Below are positions 22,282-32,900 of a stretch of 64,000 bases of DNA, piece by piece. The stretch's first letter is position 1; each line of letters begins with the position of its first letter. The stretch is taken from assembly GCF_002192455.1 (NCBI RefSeq), contig NZ_CP021744.1, positions 1,364,001-1,428,000 on the forward strand, written 5' to 3'. Source of the stretch: Streptomyces albireticuli (GTDB lineage: Bacteria > Actinomycetota > Actinomycetes > Streptomycetales > Streptomycetaceae). The notes below the pieces were generated by a model. The model made no database searches. It saw only the letters and a list, made by a program, of their open reading frames with translations, and was not told the DNA's origin. The position numbers were made by a program, and so were the translations under genes.

Positions 22282-23397
22282 ATGGCTGGTAACGACTTCA
22301 CCACTCAGGCAGCTTCCGGTCTTCTGACTGGTGGCCCCGCGGGCGCTGACCCTGTTCTCAAGGGCAAGGGTGTTTTCGTACCTGAGCTTTGGACTGCTCA
22401 GCTTCTCCAGGATCTTGAGGACAACCTGATCCTCGGTTCCGCGGAGATCACCAATCGCAGTTATGAAGGCGAGTTCCGGCGCGAGGGTGACCGCATTCGT
22501 ATTCCCCACTTCATCGACACCGTTGAGGATCGGGGCCTGATCAAGGCGTACGGCGAGATCGGCGACAAGGACCATGCGGCCCTTGAGTACATTCCGATGA
22601 CCGTGGGCAAGGGCTCCTCGTTCCATATCGAGATCGACGCCCTTCACCAGCTCCAGACCAAGAGTGGCATTGACCTGATGTCGGAGCTGGTCCGTCAGCG
22701 CGGCCGTCAGGCCGCCGTCTCCATCGACAAGATGCTGGCCCAGACTCTCACCGCGGCCGTCGCCGGTAAGGACCTGAACGGCGCTGAGTCGATGCCGGCC
22801 GACCTCAATACCCTGCCTGCTCTGCACGGCAAGATCGACACCGTGACCCCGAACGCTCTGGAGACAGAGGTCATCGGTGTCTACGACTACGTGGTTGCGA
22901 TGCTTGAGAATCTAGACCTCAAGAATGCCCCCGATTCGCGCTACCTGTTCATCTCGCCACGACTGCGGTCGCTGCTGCTGCGCGACCCCAAGTTCATCGA
23001 CGCTAGCCACTTCGGCGGCGGCGCAGTCATGCCTTCTGGTGTCATCGGCACCATCCTGGGCATCCCGGTCCGCGTCTCGAACACCCTGGGTGCCGCTCGG
23101 GCCGAGGCCGGCAAGCTCGTTAAGGGCCGTCGCCACGACGAGTTCAAGAACATCGACATGTTCATGGGCAGCACCGCGGCGACCAGCCTGGTGATTCCGT
23201 TCGCGCAGATGGAGGCGTACAAGCCTGAAAAGTCCTTCACGGACGCCATCAAGAGCCGCGTGATTTATGACGCCAAGATCATCCGTCCCGAGCAGCTTCT
23301 TGTCGCCACTGGTGTCGAGAAGGCCCTCCGGGACCACAACCAGGTGGCGGTCGAGAAGAACCGCACGGTTGCAGTGCAGGCCGCACCTTCCAAGTAA
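22282..23397 (+). CDS. Major capsid protein (HK97-fold type)
   Basis: This 371-residue protein begins MAGNDFTTQAASGLLTGG and has VPELWTAQLLQDLEDNLILG, MTVGKGSSFHIEIDA, RQAAVSIDKMLAQTL and ISPRLRSLLLRDPKFI, an arrangement typical of actinophage and P22-like coats. It forms the icosahedral shell and follows the scaffold. A start-associated repeat and a terminator-like hairpin precede it. AAAGAGGTAA lies just before the ATG. Confidence 0.9.
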   Translation: MAGNDFTTQAASGLLTGGPAGADPVLKGKGVFVPELWTAQLLQDLEDNLILGSAEITNRSYEGEFRREGDRIRIPHFIDTVEDRGLIKAYGEIGDKDHAALEYIPMTVGKGSSFHIEIDALHQLQTKSGIDLMSELVRQRGRQAAVSIDKMLAQTLTAAVAGKDLNGAESMPADLNTLPALHGKIDTVTPNALETEVIGVYDYVVAMLENLDLKNAPDSRYLFISPRLRSLLLRDPKFIDASHFGGGAVMPSGVIGTILGIPVRVSNTLGAARAEAGKLVKGRRHDEFKNIDMFMGSTAATSLVIPFAQMEAYKPEKSFTDAIKSRVIYDAKIIRPEQLLVATGVEKALRDHNQVAVEKNRTVAVQAAPSK

Positions 23398-23415
23398 GTC
23401 TCTCTTTTTGCCCAG

Positions 23416-23430
23416 AAGTTGGGATGTGAT
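23416..23430 (+). promoter_or_regulatory. Start-associated repeat abutting the connector start
   Basis: AAGTTGGGATGTGAT ends 2 nt before the ATG at 23433. It is in the forward orientation, showing that the repeat follows transcription direction on both strands. Confidence 0.65.
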
Positions 23431-23432
23431 AT

Positions 23433-23789
23433 ATGAGCATTACCGCTCTAGACATTGAAGTCCGGCTTGGGCGCAAGATCGAGGGAGACGAGAAGCCGAG
23501 GGTGGAGGCGTTCATCACGGACGCCTCCGCCCTCGTGGCGGACTACTGCGGATCCCGTTACCGCGAGGACTCGCCCGGCATTCGGGCCGTCATCTGCGCC
23601 GAGGTTATCCGCTGGCTTGCCGTGGCCCCTGGGATCGTGTCCGAGAAGGTGGGAGACGTTGCAGTCGAGTTCGGCTCCTCTGCCACCACGCAAGCCCTCT
23701 CGCCTGCCGCCAGGACTTCACTCAAGCGCTACCGGCGCAAGCTCGGGTCGATCGTGCTCACCAGGGAGCCTGATGCCCCGCTTCGGTGA
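23433..23789 (+). CDS. Head-tail connector (adaptor)
   Basis: This 118-residue protein begins MSITALDIEVRLGRKIEGDE and has a helical SALVADYCGSRY and a C-terminal RRKLGSIVL. Length, position directly after the capsid gene and composition match HK97 gp6/SPP1 gp15-type adaptors that dock on the portal. Confidence 0.7.
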   Translation: MSITALDIEVRLGRKIEGDEKPRVEAFITDASALVADYCGSRYREDSPGIRAVICAEVIRWLAVAPGIVSEKVGDVAVEFGSSATTQALSPAARTSLKRYRRKLGSIVLTREPDAPLR

Positions 23790-24099
23790 CCCTGTCGAGG
23801 TATACGCGGCCCCTCTGTCTGACGGGGTCTACACGCGCAGCCGGGACTGGGCCAGCGCCCACCGTGTGTGGGCCGGCCTTGCGCATGTGCAGCCGGACCG
23901 GAGCTTCGAGGTTCGGTCTCCCGAGCGTGAGACCTCTCAGGAGCGACTGTTCGTTTACCTGCCGTGGGGTGTACCGGTTCACGCCGTGGACCGCATCCGG
24001 TACGGCGGCGAGTGGTTCGAGGTCGACGGTGAGCCCATGCGCTGGGGCCACGGCTCCCTCCGCCATGTCCGCATCCGAGCGTGGAGGGCGATGCACTGA
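23773..24099 (+). CDS. Head-tail stopper
   Basis: This 108-residue beta-rich protein begins MPRFGDPVEVYAAPLSDGVY and contains YLPWGVPVHAVDRIRYGG. Size and position match SPP1 gp16-like stoppers. The ATG at 23773 lies inside the end of the adaptor gene. Confidence 0.65.
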   Translation: MPRFGDPVEVYAAPLSDGVYTRSRDWASAHRVWAGLAHVQPDRSFEVRSPERETSQERLFVYLPWGVPVHAVDRIRYGGEWFEVDGEPMRWGHGSLRHVRIRAWRAMH

Positions 24100-24446
24100 T
24101 GCCCAAGACCAAGCTGGAGATGTTCGACGGGTGGGAGTACGACGTCTTCCGCTCCGCTGACACCCGCAAGGCCGTGGCTCATCACGCGGCGGAGATCACG
24201 GCCTATGCGGTGAGCGAGGCCCCGCATGATCCCGAGGCGAAGAGCCACTGGAATGAGATCCGCAAGCACATCCGGGCCCACCTGGTGCTGGACGCCGCGG
24301 GGTGGGGGGCCCACGTGTCCGTCGAGGTCGATCCGCGGGTTCGTCACGCGATGCTCCAAGAGCGCGGGTGGAGGGACCGGAAGGGCCGCCGTCACGCTGG
24401 TAGGCGCTTCCTCAAGGCCGCCTTGCTGAAGGCGAGGGTCCAGTGA
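24099..24446 (+). CDS. HK97 gp10-like tail completion protein
   Basis: This 115-residue protein with a TGATG-coupled start contains ADTRKAVAHHAAEITAYAV and a basic C-terminus, QERGWRDRKGRRHAGRRFL. This resembles the HK97 gp10/neck family. It sits between stopper and tail terminator. Confidence 0.6.
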   Translation: MPKTKLEMFDGWEYDVFRSADTRKAVAHHAAEITAYAVSEAPHDPEAKSHWNEIRKHIRAHLVLDAAGWGAHVSVEVDPRVRHAMLQERGWRDRKGRRHAGRRFLKAALLKARVQ

Positions 24447-24832
24447 CGCGCGACCCCATCACCTTCCTCGTCCCTTACCTGCGTGGCTGTCTCGCGGAGC
24501 TTCCGCACGGTGCCGTCGTCGGCGACATGACCGGACGCGAGCCAGGCGACATCACCGTGTACCTCGCGCACTCGGGGGGCTACCGCGCCATCCGCAGCCG
24601 GCTGGACCGGGCAGACGTGGAGTACGAGGTGTACGCCCCTGACCGCGAGGCCGCGGCCGGCCTCGCCTACCGGGTGCGGGAGCTGCTGCTCGAAGACCTG
24701 CCCGGCCGGGACGCCGCCGGCGTCCTGGTGCTCGATGTCGCGGACGTCGATTCCCCCAAGTACCTGCCTGATTCGACCTCCCGTGAGCACTGCTACGGCG
24801 GTGAAGTCGCCGTGTCCTACATCGAGGAGTAG
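24443..24832 (+). CDS. Tail terminator protein
   Basis: This 129-residue protein begins MTRDPITFLVPYLRGCLAEL and has the alternating helix-strand pattern of lambda U/SPP1 gp17-type terminators. It overlaps the previous gene by 4 bp and precedes the tail tube. Confidence 0.6.
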   Translation: MTRDPITFLVPYLRGCLAELPHGAVVGDMTGREPGDITVYLAHSGGYRAIRSRLDRADVEYEVYAPDREAAAGLAYRVRELLLEDLPGRDAAGVLVLDVADVDSPKYLPDSTSREHCYGGEVAVSYIEE

Positions 24833-24835
24833 CCC

Positions 24836-25183
24836 TTGCCCGCCCAGATGCGCTTCGACTTCCAGGGGATGGCCCTCACCGGCACGCCCGGCACAGAAAT
24901 CGTCCTGGAGATCACACATGTCAACGCTCACCCTGATACCCCGCCTTCGGAGCGCGTGAAGGTCGTGGCCACGGGCCAGGACTGGCCGGCCGCCGGCTTC
25001 ACCCTCACGCAGGAGGCGTATGGCCGCCTCTTCGCGGAAGGCGACGTCTTCGAGGTCCGGGCCAAAATCGCTCAGCTCGGCGGCGGTGAGTCCGCCTGGA
25101 GTACCCCGTACCGGACGCCGCCGGTGCCGTACGTCGCGCCCAGGCCGCCGGAGATCGGTTCGATTGTCTGGGCCACCGACTAG
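24836..25183 (+). CDS. Hypothetical virion or tail-module protein
   Basis: This 115-residue beta-rich protein with a Pro-rich end (YRTPPVPYVAPRPPEIG) starts at a TTG with GAGGAG 6 nt upstream. It may be a small Ig-like or fibronectin-like decoration. It lies just before the terminator that precedes the tail tube gene. Confidence 0.5.
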   Translation: MPAQMRFDFQGMALTGTPGTEIVLEITHVNAHPDTPPSERVKVVATGQDWPAAGFTLTQEAYGRLFAEGDVFEVRAKIAQLGGGESAWSTPYRTPPVPYVAPRPPEIGSIVWATD

Positions 25184-25203
25184 CGGCCAGCAGTCCGCGC
25201 TTC

Positions 25204-25227
25204 AGCCCCCTCCAAGGGGGCTTTTTT
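25204..25227 (+). terminator. Intrinsic terminator before the tail tube gene
   Basis: Stem AGCCCCCT / AGGGGGCT with a CCA loop and six Ts, then the CATGCCC motif. Confidence 0.75.
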
Positions 25228-25251
25228 CATGCCCTTTTGAAGGAGACCCTT

Positions 25252-26142
25252 ATGACTGAGACCGGTAATGCGCAGCGGATCCGATTCGCTCCGAACGGCG
25301 CACTGTACATCGCCCCGGCCCCGAAGGTGGGTGACTCCCTCGGTGCTGGGACTGTCCTTCCTACCGGCCTGGACAAGCTTGGCCCTCCGTACAAGAACGT
25401 GGGGTTCATTGACGAAGGCGGGGTCACCATCACTCCGGAGATATCCACGGACCCGGTGAAGGTGTGGCAGAGCAGCGTGCCAGTGCTGTACAACACGAAG
25501 GAATCTTCGTTCAAGATCAAGGCGACCTTGATGGAGACCTCCCGGCTCACCACTGAGCTCTTCTTCGGCGCCAAGTGGGTGGAGTCCAAGGAGACTCCGG
25601 GTCTCTTCCGCCTCGACCTGAAGAGCACGCCAGAGCTCACCGAGATCGCCCTGGTGGTCGACTGGTCTCAGAGCAAGACGCAGTACCGGTGTGTCATCGG
25701 CCGCGCAATGATCAGCGACCGAGGCGCCATTCAGCTCCAGCGTGCCGAAAATGGAAAGTTTGAGCTGACCATCGAGGCGCTGGATTACAACGGGTCCCTG
25801 GGCTACCTGCTGACGAACGATGACCTCCACGAGGCCGGCAATACGGTGGTCGAGCCTGCTGCGGCCCGCCTTTCGGGCAACACTGTCGAGCAGGGTGGCT
25901 CGGTCGTCCTGACCGGTGAGCATTTCGCCGCGGGCAAGCCGGCCGCCATCACCGTCACCGGACCCTCGGAGGGCAAGGTCACCGCCACCCAGGTCTCCAC
26001 CGACGACCAGGGCAACCTGACCTCCACGGTCAGCGTGGCAGCCGACACGACCGAAGGTGTCTACCTGATCAAGGCCGCCGTTGCCGGCGTCGAGGTGCAG
26101 GCCGGATCGCTGACGGTGAAGGCCAAGAGCACCCCGAAGTAA
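25252..26142 (+). CDS. Major tail (tube) protein with C-terminal Ig-like domain
   Basis: This 296-residue protein has its ATG at 25252 with GAAGGAGA 6 nt upstream. Residues 1-195 are the tube fold (GNAQRIRFAPNGALYIAPAP ... FELTIEALDYNGSLGYLL). Residues about 205-296 form a bacterial Ig-like domain (RLSGNTVEQGGSVVLTGEHF ... VEVQAGSLTVKA), a common surface decoration on siphophage tails that may bind cell-surface glycans. Confidence 0.85.
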   Translation: MTETGNAQRIRFAPNGALYIAPAPKVGDSLGAGTVLPTGLDKLGPPYKNVGFIDEGGVTITPEISTDPVKVWQSSVPVLYNTKESSFKIKATLMETSRLTTELFFGAKWVESKETPGLFRLDLKSTPELTEIALVVDWSQSKTQYRCVIGRAMISDRGAIQLQRAENGKFELTIEALDYNGSLGYLLTNDDLHEAGNTVVEPAAARLSGNTVEQGGSVVLTGEHFAAGKPAAITVTGPSEGKVTATQVSTDDQGNLTSTVSVAADTTEGVYLIKAAVAGVEVQAGSLTVKAKSTPK

Positions 26143-26194
26143 GCAGTCCCCCTTGCCGGGGAGGGACGAAGTCCCCGGCCCACTCTTACCCCGT

Positions 26195-26224
26195 GCCCCT
26201 TGGCTCCTGCCCTGGGGCTTTTTT
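26195..26224 (+). terminator. Intrinsic terminator before tail chaperones
   Basis: GCCCC...GGGGC with a 14-nt loop and six Ts, again followed by CATGCCC. A second short stem (CCCC/GGGG) precedes it near 26148-26161. Confidence 0.6.
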
Positions 26225-26244
26225 CATGCCCGTTTGGAGCCTCC

Positions 26245-26525
26245 ATGACCGCTGCCCCGAATTCGACCAAGTCCGCTTCCGCCAAGAAGTCCGAGGCCAA
26301 GGATGAGCCGACCGTCTTCGAGCACAACGGCATCTCGTACACGGTGCCCGCCCCCTTGATCTTCCGGTCGGCCTCCTGGAGGCGGACGACGAAGTCGAGG
26401 CACTCAAGCTGATCCTCGGCACCCAGTGGGACACCTACAAGGCCACCGGCGCCACGATCCGCGACTTCCAGGTATTCGCTGAGAAGGTTTCCGGCGCTGC
26501 CGGTTTCGGGGACGCGGGAAACTAA
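26245..26525 (+). pseudogene. Tail assembly chaperone G, internally frameshifted
   Basis: The ATG at 26245 starts MTAAPNSTKSASAKKSEAK, but the frame derails after TVPAP. The real continuation, DLPVGLLEADDEVEALKLIL to GDAGN-stop at 26525, is in the -1 frame. One extra C in the C5 run at 26351-26355 restores a normal chaperone of about 93 residues. No alternative start exists in the continuation frame because a TGA lies at 26304. So this is a 1-nt deletion (real or sequencing), separate from the programmed frameshift further on. Confidence 0.75.
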
Positions 26526-26929
26526 TAGGCGCCATCCATGCCGTACGGGACTTCTCCGATGAACTGGAGGCGGATCTGCTGGAGTTCTTCCAGGTGGATC
26601 TGCTTGACCTGTGGCGTGGACGGCTCTCCATCCGCCGCGTCCATGCGCTGATTAAGTCCCTGCTCAAGAAGCCGGGACGCTCCGCATTCCTCGCCGCTGT
26701 GGATGAATCCGCTTCCTGGTCGGTGACCGACCATCTGATCGCACGCGTCAGCGACGCGGCCGAGATCGCCAACTTCCTGTTCATCAAGGCCAATTCCGAC
26801 GAAACAGATGTGAGGCTCCCGGAACCGATTCCGCGCCCGGGACAGGTCGAGATGGTGAAACCCCGAGATCCAGCGTTCGCTGAGGGTGCCGAGATATCTG
26901 CCTTCTTCACGCAAATGAGCAACCTCTAG
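26245..26929 (+). CDS. Tail assembly chaperone GT fusion (programmed -1 frameshift)
   Basis: Slipping at GGGAAAC (26516-26522), just before the stop of G, fuses G to a C-terminal extension (LIGAIHAVRDFSDELEADLL ... FFTQMSNL) ending at 26929. This matches the lambda G/GT arrangement conserved upstream of tape measure genes in siphophages. The extension has no start codon or ribosome site of its own in a suitable place. The product also needs the upstream frame at 26351-26355 restored. Confidence 0.8.
26516..26522 (+). promoter_or_regulatory. Programmed -1 ribosomal slippery heptamer GGGAAAC
   Basis: It has the form X-XXY-YYZ (G GGA AAC) in the chaperone G frame, directly followed by TAA TAG. 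It is the textbook site for producing the GT fusion. Confidence 0.85.
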
Positions 26930-26937
26930 GAGGCAGC

Positions 26938-29900
26938 ATGGCGGGCCCCCGCGGCGCAATCAAGGTCGGCTCCGGCTATATCTCAATCGAACCTCATCTC
27001 GACCGGGCTGCCCTCCGGCGGATGCAGACCCAGCTGGGCCAGGCCATGGGCAAGGCGGGCCGGGAGGCCGGCAAGGCCCTGGGGACCGGCATGAGCCGCG
27101 GCTTCACCGGACTCTCCAGCCAGGCCACCGCCGAGGCCCGCAAGATGCAGCAGGGCATGACGCGTGAGAGCGCCAAGGGGTCCCGTGAGCGGCAGAAGGT
27201 CAAGGAGACCGAGGCCCAGCGGTACACCCGGGTCGAGCAGGAACTCACCCGTACGCACGGCTCTCAGGTGGCCACGCGCGCGCGGCAGGCCCTTGAGGCG
27301 TCGGAGGACCGCACGCGGGGCCTGTCCCGGGAAGCGAAGACAGCTCTCCGTCTGCACCAGCAGTCGCTGGAGGGGATGGCGCGGGCTGATCAGGAGCTCG
27401 CCCGGACGCAGGACCGTACGACGCGGCGGCGGGCCCAGGCCCTCCTGGTCGCCTACCGGCAGGATCTTGAGGCGTACCGGCGGACCGAAGCGGAGAAGGC
27501 GCGGACCGCTGACGAGGGTGCCACTGCTCAGGGGCAGGCGGCCCGGCGGACGGCTGCGGAGAAGCGGCGGGCCCTGGAGGACTCTGCCCGCATGGATCGG
27601 GAGATCCATCAGCAGCAGATCCGGCAGGACCGTGAGCGCGACACCTACATGCGTGCCTACTACGCGGCGCACCGGGAGAACGAGCGCCGCAAGCGCGCCG
27701 AAGTCCTGGAGACGGCGCGGCTGGAGCGGCAGGCACTTACCCAGATGGCTGCCGCCCGCCGTGCGGACCTCCGTGAGCAGCTGGCCACTGCGGCCGTTCA
27801 GCGCCGCATGCTCCAGGACCAGATTGCCGTCAACCGCACGGCACTGGCCGGAATGGCGGCCACCAGTGGCTCCTTCTTCAAGCGCTTCAATTCCGGGTGG
27901 TCCACCGCGTCCGGCAAGGTGGAGGGATTTGGCACCCGGACCGTCGAGACCGGGCGGCTGATCACCCATCACCTCATAGGCCCGGTCGGACTGTTGTCCG
28001 CCGGCCTGACCGCTGTGGGCGTCAAGAGCGCGGACTCGATGATGCAGGCGCAGACAGGTCTCCGAGGCATGGGCCTGGAGATCAAGGACGTCACCGGCAT
28101 GCTGAAGGAAATGCAGAAGTACGCTATCGCGACTCCGTATTCCCTCCAGGACATGCAGAAGTACGGGACGCGATACGCGCGTGCGATCGGTGCCCATGAC
28201 CGGGATTTCCGGTCGGATGATCCGGACCGAAAGAAGATTGGTTCGGAGCGGGTTGCGAAGAAGTCCGGCGACGTCGTCAAGATGATTGGCGACTCGGCGG
28301 CGTTCGGCGGGATCATGGACCCGACCCTTGTCGGCCAGGGCATGTACGCCATGGAAGTCATCATGGACATGGGTCGGATTCCGATGAGGAATCTGAAGCA
28401 GTTCGAGCGTGCCGTAGGTATGCCCGCCCAGGACTTGGCCCTGATGATGGGCTTCAAGGACGGCAAGGACAAGCACGGTAATCGGCAAGACGCCTCCGCG
28501 AAGATGTATGAGTTCATGCAGAACGCGAAGGAGACCGGCGGCCTTCAGGGCACCAAGTTCGTGGACGCCTTGCTGGAGCGGTGGGAAAAGGGCAATAACG
28601 GGATCCAGGGCTCGGCGGCCCGCATGGCCGGCGCCACCATCTCGGGCCGTATCGGCCAGATGAGGGAGTCTGGTCAAGTAGCCCTCCAGAAGCTCTTCAT
28701 GAAGGAGGGCAAGGGCGGGCAGTTCGAATACACCGGGCTCGGCGAGACCATCATGGGCAAGAAGACCGCCCGCCGCGACAAGAGCGGCAAGGTCATCAAG
28801 GACGAGAACGGTGAAGTCCAGTACGACTACCAGGGCGGCATGCTCAACGACGCAAAGTCGCTGGGTAAAAAGCTCATCCCGATGGCCGGCGAGCTTCTTG
28901 AGGACTTCTTCTCCGTCTTGAAGACCTTCACCGGCTGGATCAAGTCCACCGTGGACTTCCTGTCCAAGCACCCCGGCCTTCGAGACGCCATTCTGACCGC
29001 GGCCAAGGTAGCCGCAGTAGCTGCACCCTTTCTGATCACCTTTGGTCTGCTCACGAAGATGGTGGGCAAGCTCGCCAAACTGATGAGCCCGGTCCTTGGC
29101 GTCTTCCGCGGCATCGTGGCCGGCGGTAGCGGGCTCACGCGCGTGAGCAAGCAGCTCGCCGCCGGCGTGAAGGGCGCCGGAGGCCCTCGTGGCTTCTGGG
29201 GGTCCTGGAAGGACAGGCGCACCGAGCTGCGGGGCGGCGACAGCCGCAACCTTGCTCAGCGCGGCTGGGACCGGGCCCGGGGCCAGGACAGCCGAGCCGA
29301 GGACGTACGGGTCAACACCGGCCAGGCCGAGCAGTCCCTGCGCGCCCTGGACGAGAAGATCCGGGCCCTGAAACAGGAGCTGCGCGGGGTCAACACCATC
29401 AGCATCGATCCGGCGATGAACGCGCTCGGCGGGACCGCCGGCCGCAGCCTCGCCGCGGCGGCCCAGGACGCACGCCAGAAGATCCAGCAAGCCGTCTCCG
29501 CCATGAGCGAGTTGAACGGCCGGACGACGGGCGGTGTCCGCCAGGAGGTCGGCTTCCTCGCGCAGAAGGCGGAGACCGCCGAGTCGAAGATCAAGGGCGC
29601 CATCTCCGCTGTGGAGGGCCTCAACGGCCGTCCCCTTGCTGCTCTCCGTCAGGAATTCGACTGGTCCACCCCGAAGGCGAAGGAATTCCGTCGGGCGGTT
29701 CAGGAAGCCATCGACCGGATGACGACCCTGAACCAGAAGCCGGTGAAGACGCTTCGGAACAACCTCCGGGGCGGCGGAAACTCCCTGTACTCGGCCGTCG
29801 ATGACGTGGCGGGCAAGCTCAGCACGGCCAACTCCCGCTTCGATTCGCTGGCCAAGAAACGGGTCTCCGGAACCACTGCCTCGGTCAACAACCTGAAGAA

Positions 29901-32900
29901 CGCGCTCAAGGGCGCGGCCGACGAGGGTGCAAAGCTCAACACCCATGTCGGTCATGTCAACGAGATCACCGGCGGCAATGGGGGTAAGGGAGGAAAGGGC
30001 GGCGGGAGGACCAAGAAGGCTCTCGGTGGTGTCCTCCCCGGCTATGCCCCGGGTGTGGACTCGATCCCCGCCATACTCTCTCCGGGTGAAGCGATCTTGC
30101 GGCCGGAAGTCGCTGCACGGCTCGGCACGGGGACCATCGATCACTGGAATGCTGCGGCAGCTCGCGGTCACCTTTCCCGTTTCGCCAAGGGCGGTATCGC
30201 CGGGAAGAAGGGCGGTGGCGGCAAGCGGTGGCCGATGAGCATCCTGGACGAGCTCCATAGCGCCATCGACTTTGCGCCGTCGTTCAACACCTTCACCTCC
30301 GGCATTGGCATGGCCGCCGCCGGCAACCGTATCGGCGGCGAGTTGGGCGGGAACGTCAGGCGCTGGGGAGCCGAGGCCGGCGGCGACGCGTCCGGAAGGG
30401 CTGCGAACAACAGGTTCGGAAATCTCCGCACCTTCATGTTCGAGCGGCTGCCGGACTTTCTGAAGGCGACTCCTACGGGCGTCGGTCAGCTGGTGGGGCT
30501 TGCGGCGGGTGCGGTCGCGCCGACCGCGGGTGATCTCTTTTGGTCGGATGTCTGGAAGGGCAAGGGCAACATCCTCGAAAGGGGGATGAAGTTCACCGAC
30601 GACCTTCTGAGTCCGAGCAAGCTGTTCGAGATGATCAAGGATCTCGTGGGTGGCGTGGGCGAGCTGGTCAAGAATCTCGGCTCGCTCGCGAAGGATCTGA
30701 TATCCGACCCCACGAAGGTGCTGGACGAGGCGATCACGACCCTGAAGGAACTCTTCTCGGGTGTGGTCGACGATGTGAAGTCCATGACCGATCTGATCGG
30801 TCAACTCGTCTCGAACCCCTCGGAGTTTGCGGCCGAGGTGTGGCAACACTTCTACGCCCGCGCGGAAGAAATGATGCCCAACCGCGAGGGTCTGTTCAAA
30901 TTCGCAGGGGGCGGGATCGTGCCCGGCTACGCGCCGGGCAACGACCGTGTCCACGCCCTTCTCTCGCCGGGCGAGGCGGTTCTGCGCCCGGACGCAGTAC
31001 GAGCCCTCGGGTACCGGGCCGTGCTGGGGCTGAACCGCGCTGCCAAGACCGGCACGCCGGCCACTGCACCGGCCCAGCCGGCACCTGTCCCGGACGCAGC
31101 AGCGTTCGAGGACGCAGCCAAGCGGATCCAGGCGGCCTTGACCGCCATGACGGCGGCGGTGCACTCGCACCAGTCCGCTTCGTCGGCTGCGTGGGCGGAT
31201 GTGGCGGGTCAGGTCCAGGGGGCGGTGGACGGACAGATCAGGCCCGCTCAGCAGCGCTGGGTCAGCCACCTGTCAGGGCCCCTGTCGGGCGCCGTGTCGG
31301 GATTCCGGGACTCCACCCGTGCCCACTGGGTCGCAGTGCAGTCCCAGGTCGCCTCGTCCACGTCGAGCACGCTCGACTCCTTCGCCCGGCTCCGGTCCGG
31401 CCTGGACAGCACGAAGCGGTTCTTCGAGACCAGCAGCAGCCGCATCACCGATGTGTGGCGCTCGGCCATGTCCTACGTGGACAGCTCCACCAGGAGCACG
31501 GTCTCCGGACCGTACAACGCCGGCGCCGTTTCGATGATGGGAGCCATGGCGAAGCTGGCCGGGGCGCCGGCTCCGCTGTCCCCGGTGCACTACGCCACGG
31601 GTGGCATCGTCCCCGGCTACCAGCCGGGAGTCGACACGGTTCCCGCGATGCTCAGCCGCGGCGAGGGCATTCTTCGCCCTGAGGTCGTTCGCACCCTCGG
31701 CAGGGAAACGATTCTGCGCTGGAACGAGCAGGCCCGGCGAGGCGGCCACATTTACGCCCGGGGCGGCATCGTCGGTGACGGCGCCGCGTGGGTGAAGCAG
31801 CACCAGGACGATCCTCTTGACGGCTACGAGGAAGCCGTCCGTCAGGGCTGGGACGCAGCAATCACACCGCACCTCAAGTCCCTCGGCTCAAAGTTCGGCA
31901 CTGTCGGCAGGCTCAGCGCGGACGGCTTCGGCAAGGCCGAACCCTGGCTCGCGAAGTGGGGTCAGTGGGCCGACGAGCACGCCACCGGTGGCGGCGGCCA
32001 AGTCGTGAAGCTCGCCCTCCAAGAGGCCAAGAGCGGCGATCTGTCCGGCCAGAAATACATTGGCAGTTCGGCATACGAGTCCTGGTGCGCTGATTTCGTT
32101 TCATGGATCGTGGATCACGCGCACGCAAATGCGGCCTACGGAAATTCACCGACTGGAACACCGGGCAACCGGTGGCCGGCCGTGGCCACATGGGTTGAGC
32201 GCATGAGCATGGTGCCGACCTCGGCGGCACGGCCGGGCGATCTCATGGTCTTCAAGGGCTACGGGCCCGGCGCTTGGGGCCACATCGACATCGCCACCGG
32301 CAAACAGGGGTCGACCCTGGAAACCGTTGGCGGTAACGAGTCGAGGAGCATCCGCCGCCAGCTCGGATATGGCAACCGCGCCGATGGCGCTCTCCGCCCG
32401 AAGGGCGGCGCTCCAGGGGCGAGCGAAGGCCCAGTTCTCAATCCTTGGCCTGGTTCCCTGGTGAAATTCACTGAGGGTTCAGGCGAGTTCGCTGGTCTCA
32501 CGGGTGACGCCGTGAATCGCTGGCGGCCTCTGGTCGAGCGGGTGATTCAGGAGCTCGGCGGTAAGGGCGGGATCTCCCTATCGGACGCCGGGCTGGTCCT
32601 GCAAAGGATCGGTGTCGAGTCCGGCGGCGATCCAAATGCGGTCAATAACTGGGATTCAAACGCAAAATCCGGGGACCCGTCAAAGGGCTTGATGCAGGTC
32701 ATCAAGAGCACTTTCGACGCCTATGCCGGACCGTACAGGTCGTTGGGTCAGTACAGTCCGATTGCCAGTATCTACGCCGGCTTGAATTACGCAATCGACC
32801 GGTACGGCTCCGGGTGGCGCCGCGCGCTTGGCGGAACCAACGGCTACTGGACCGGAACCAAGTCGGCGACCGCCGGCCTGGCGATGGTCGGTGAACACGG

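Noticed and set aside
26983..31269. 1428-residue open frame on the minus strand opposite the tape measure
   Set aside because: Shadow of the tape measure gene; rich in Arg/Gly/Leu without domain pattern.
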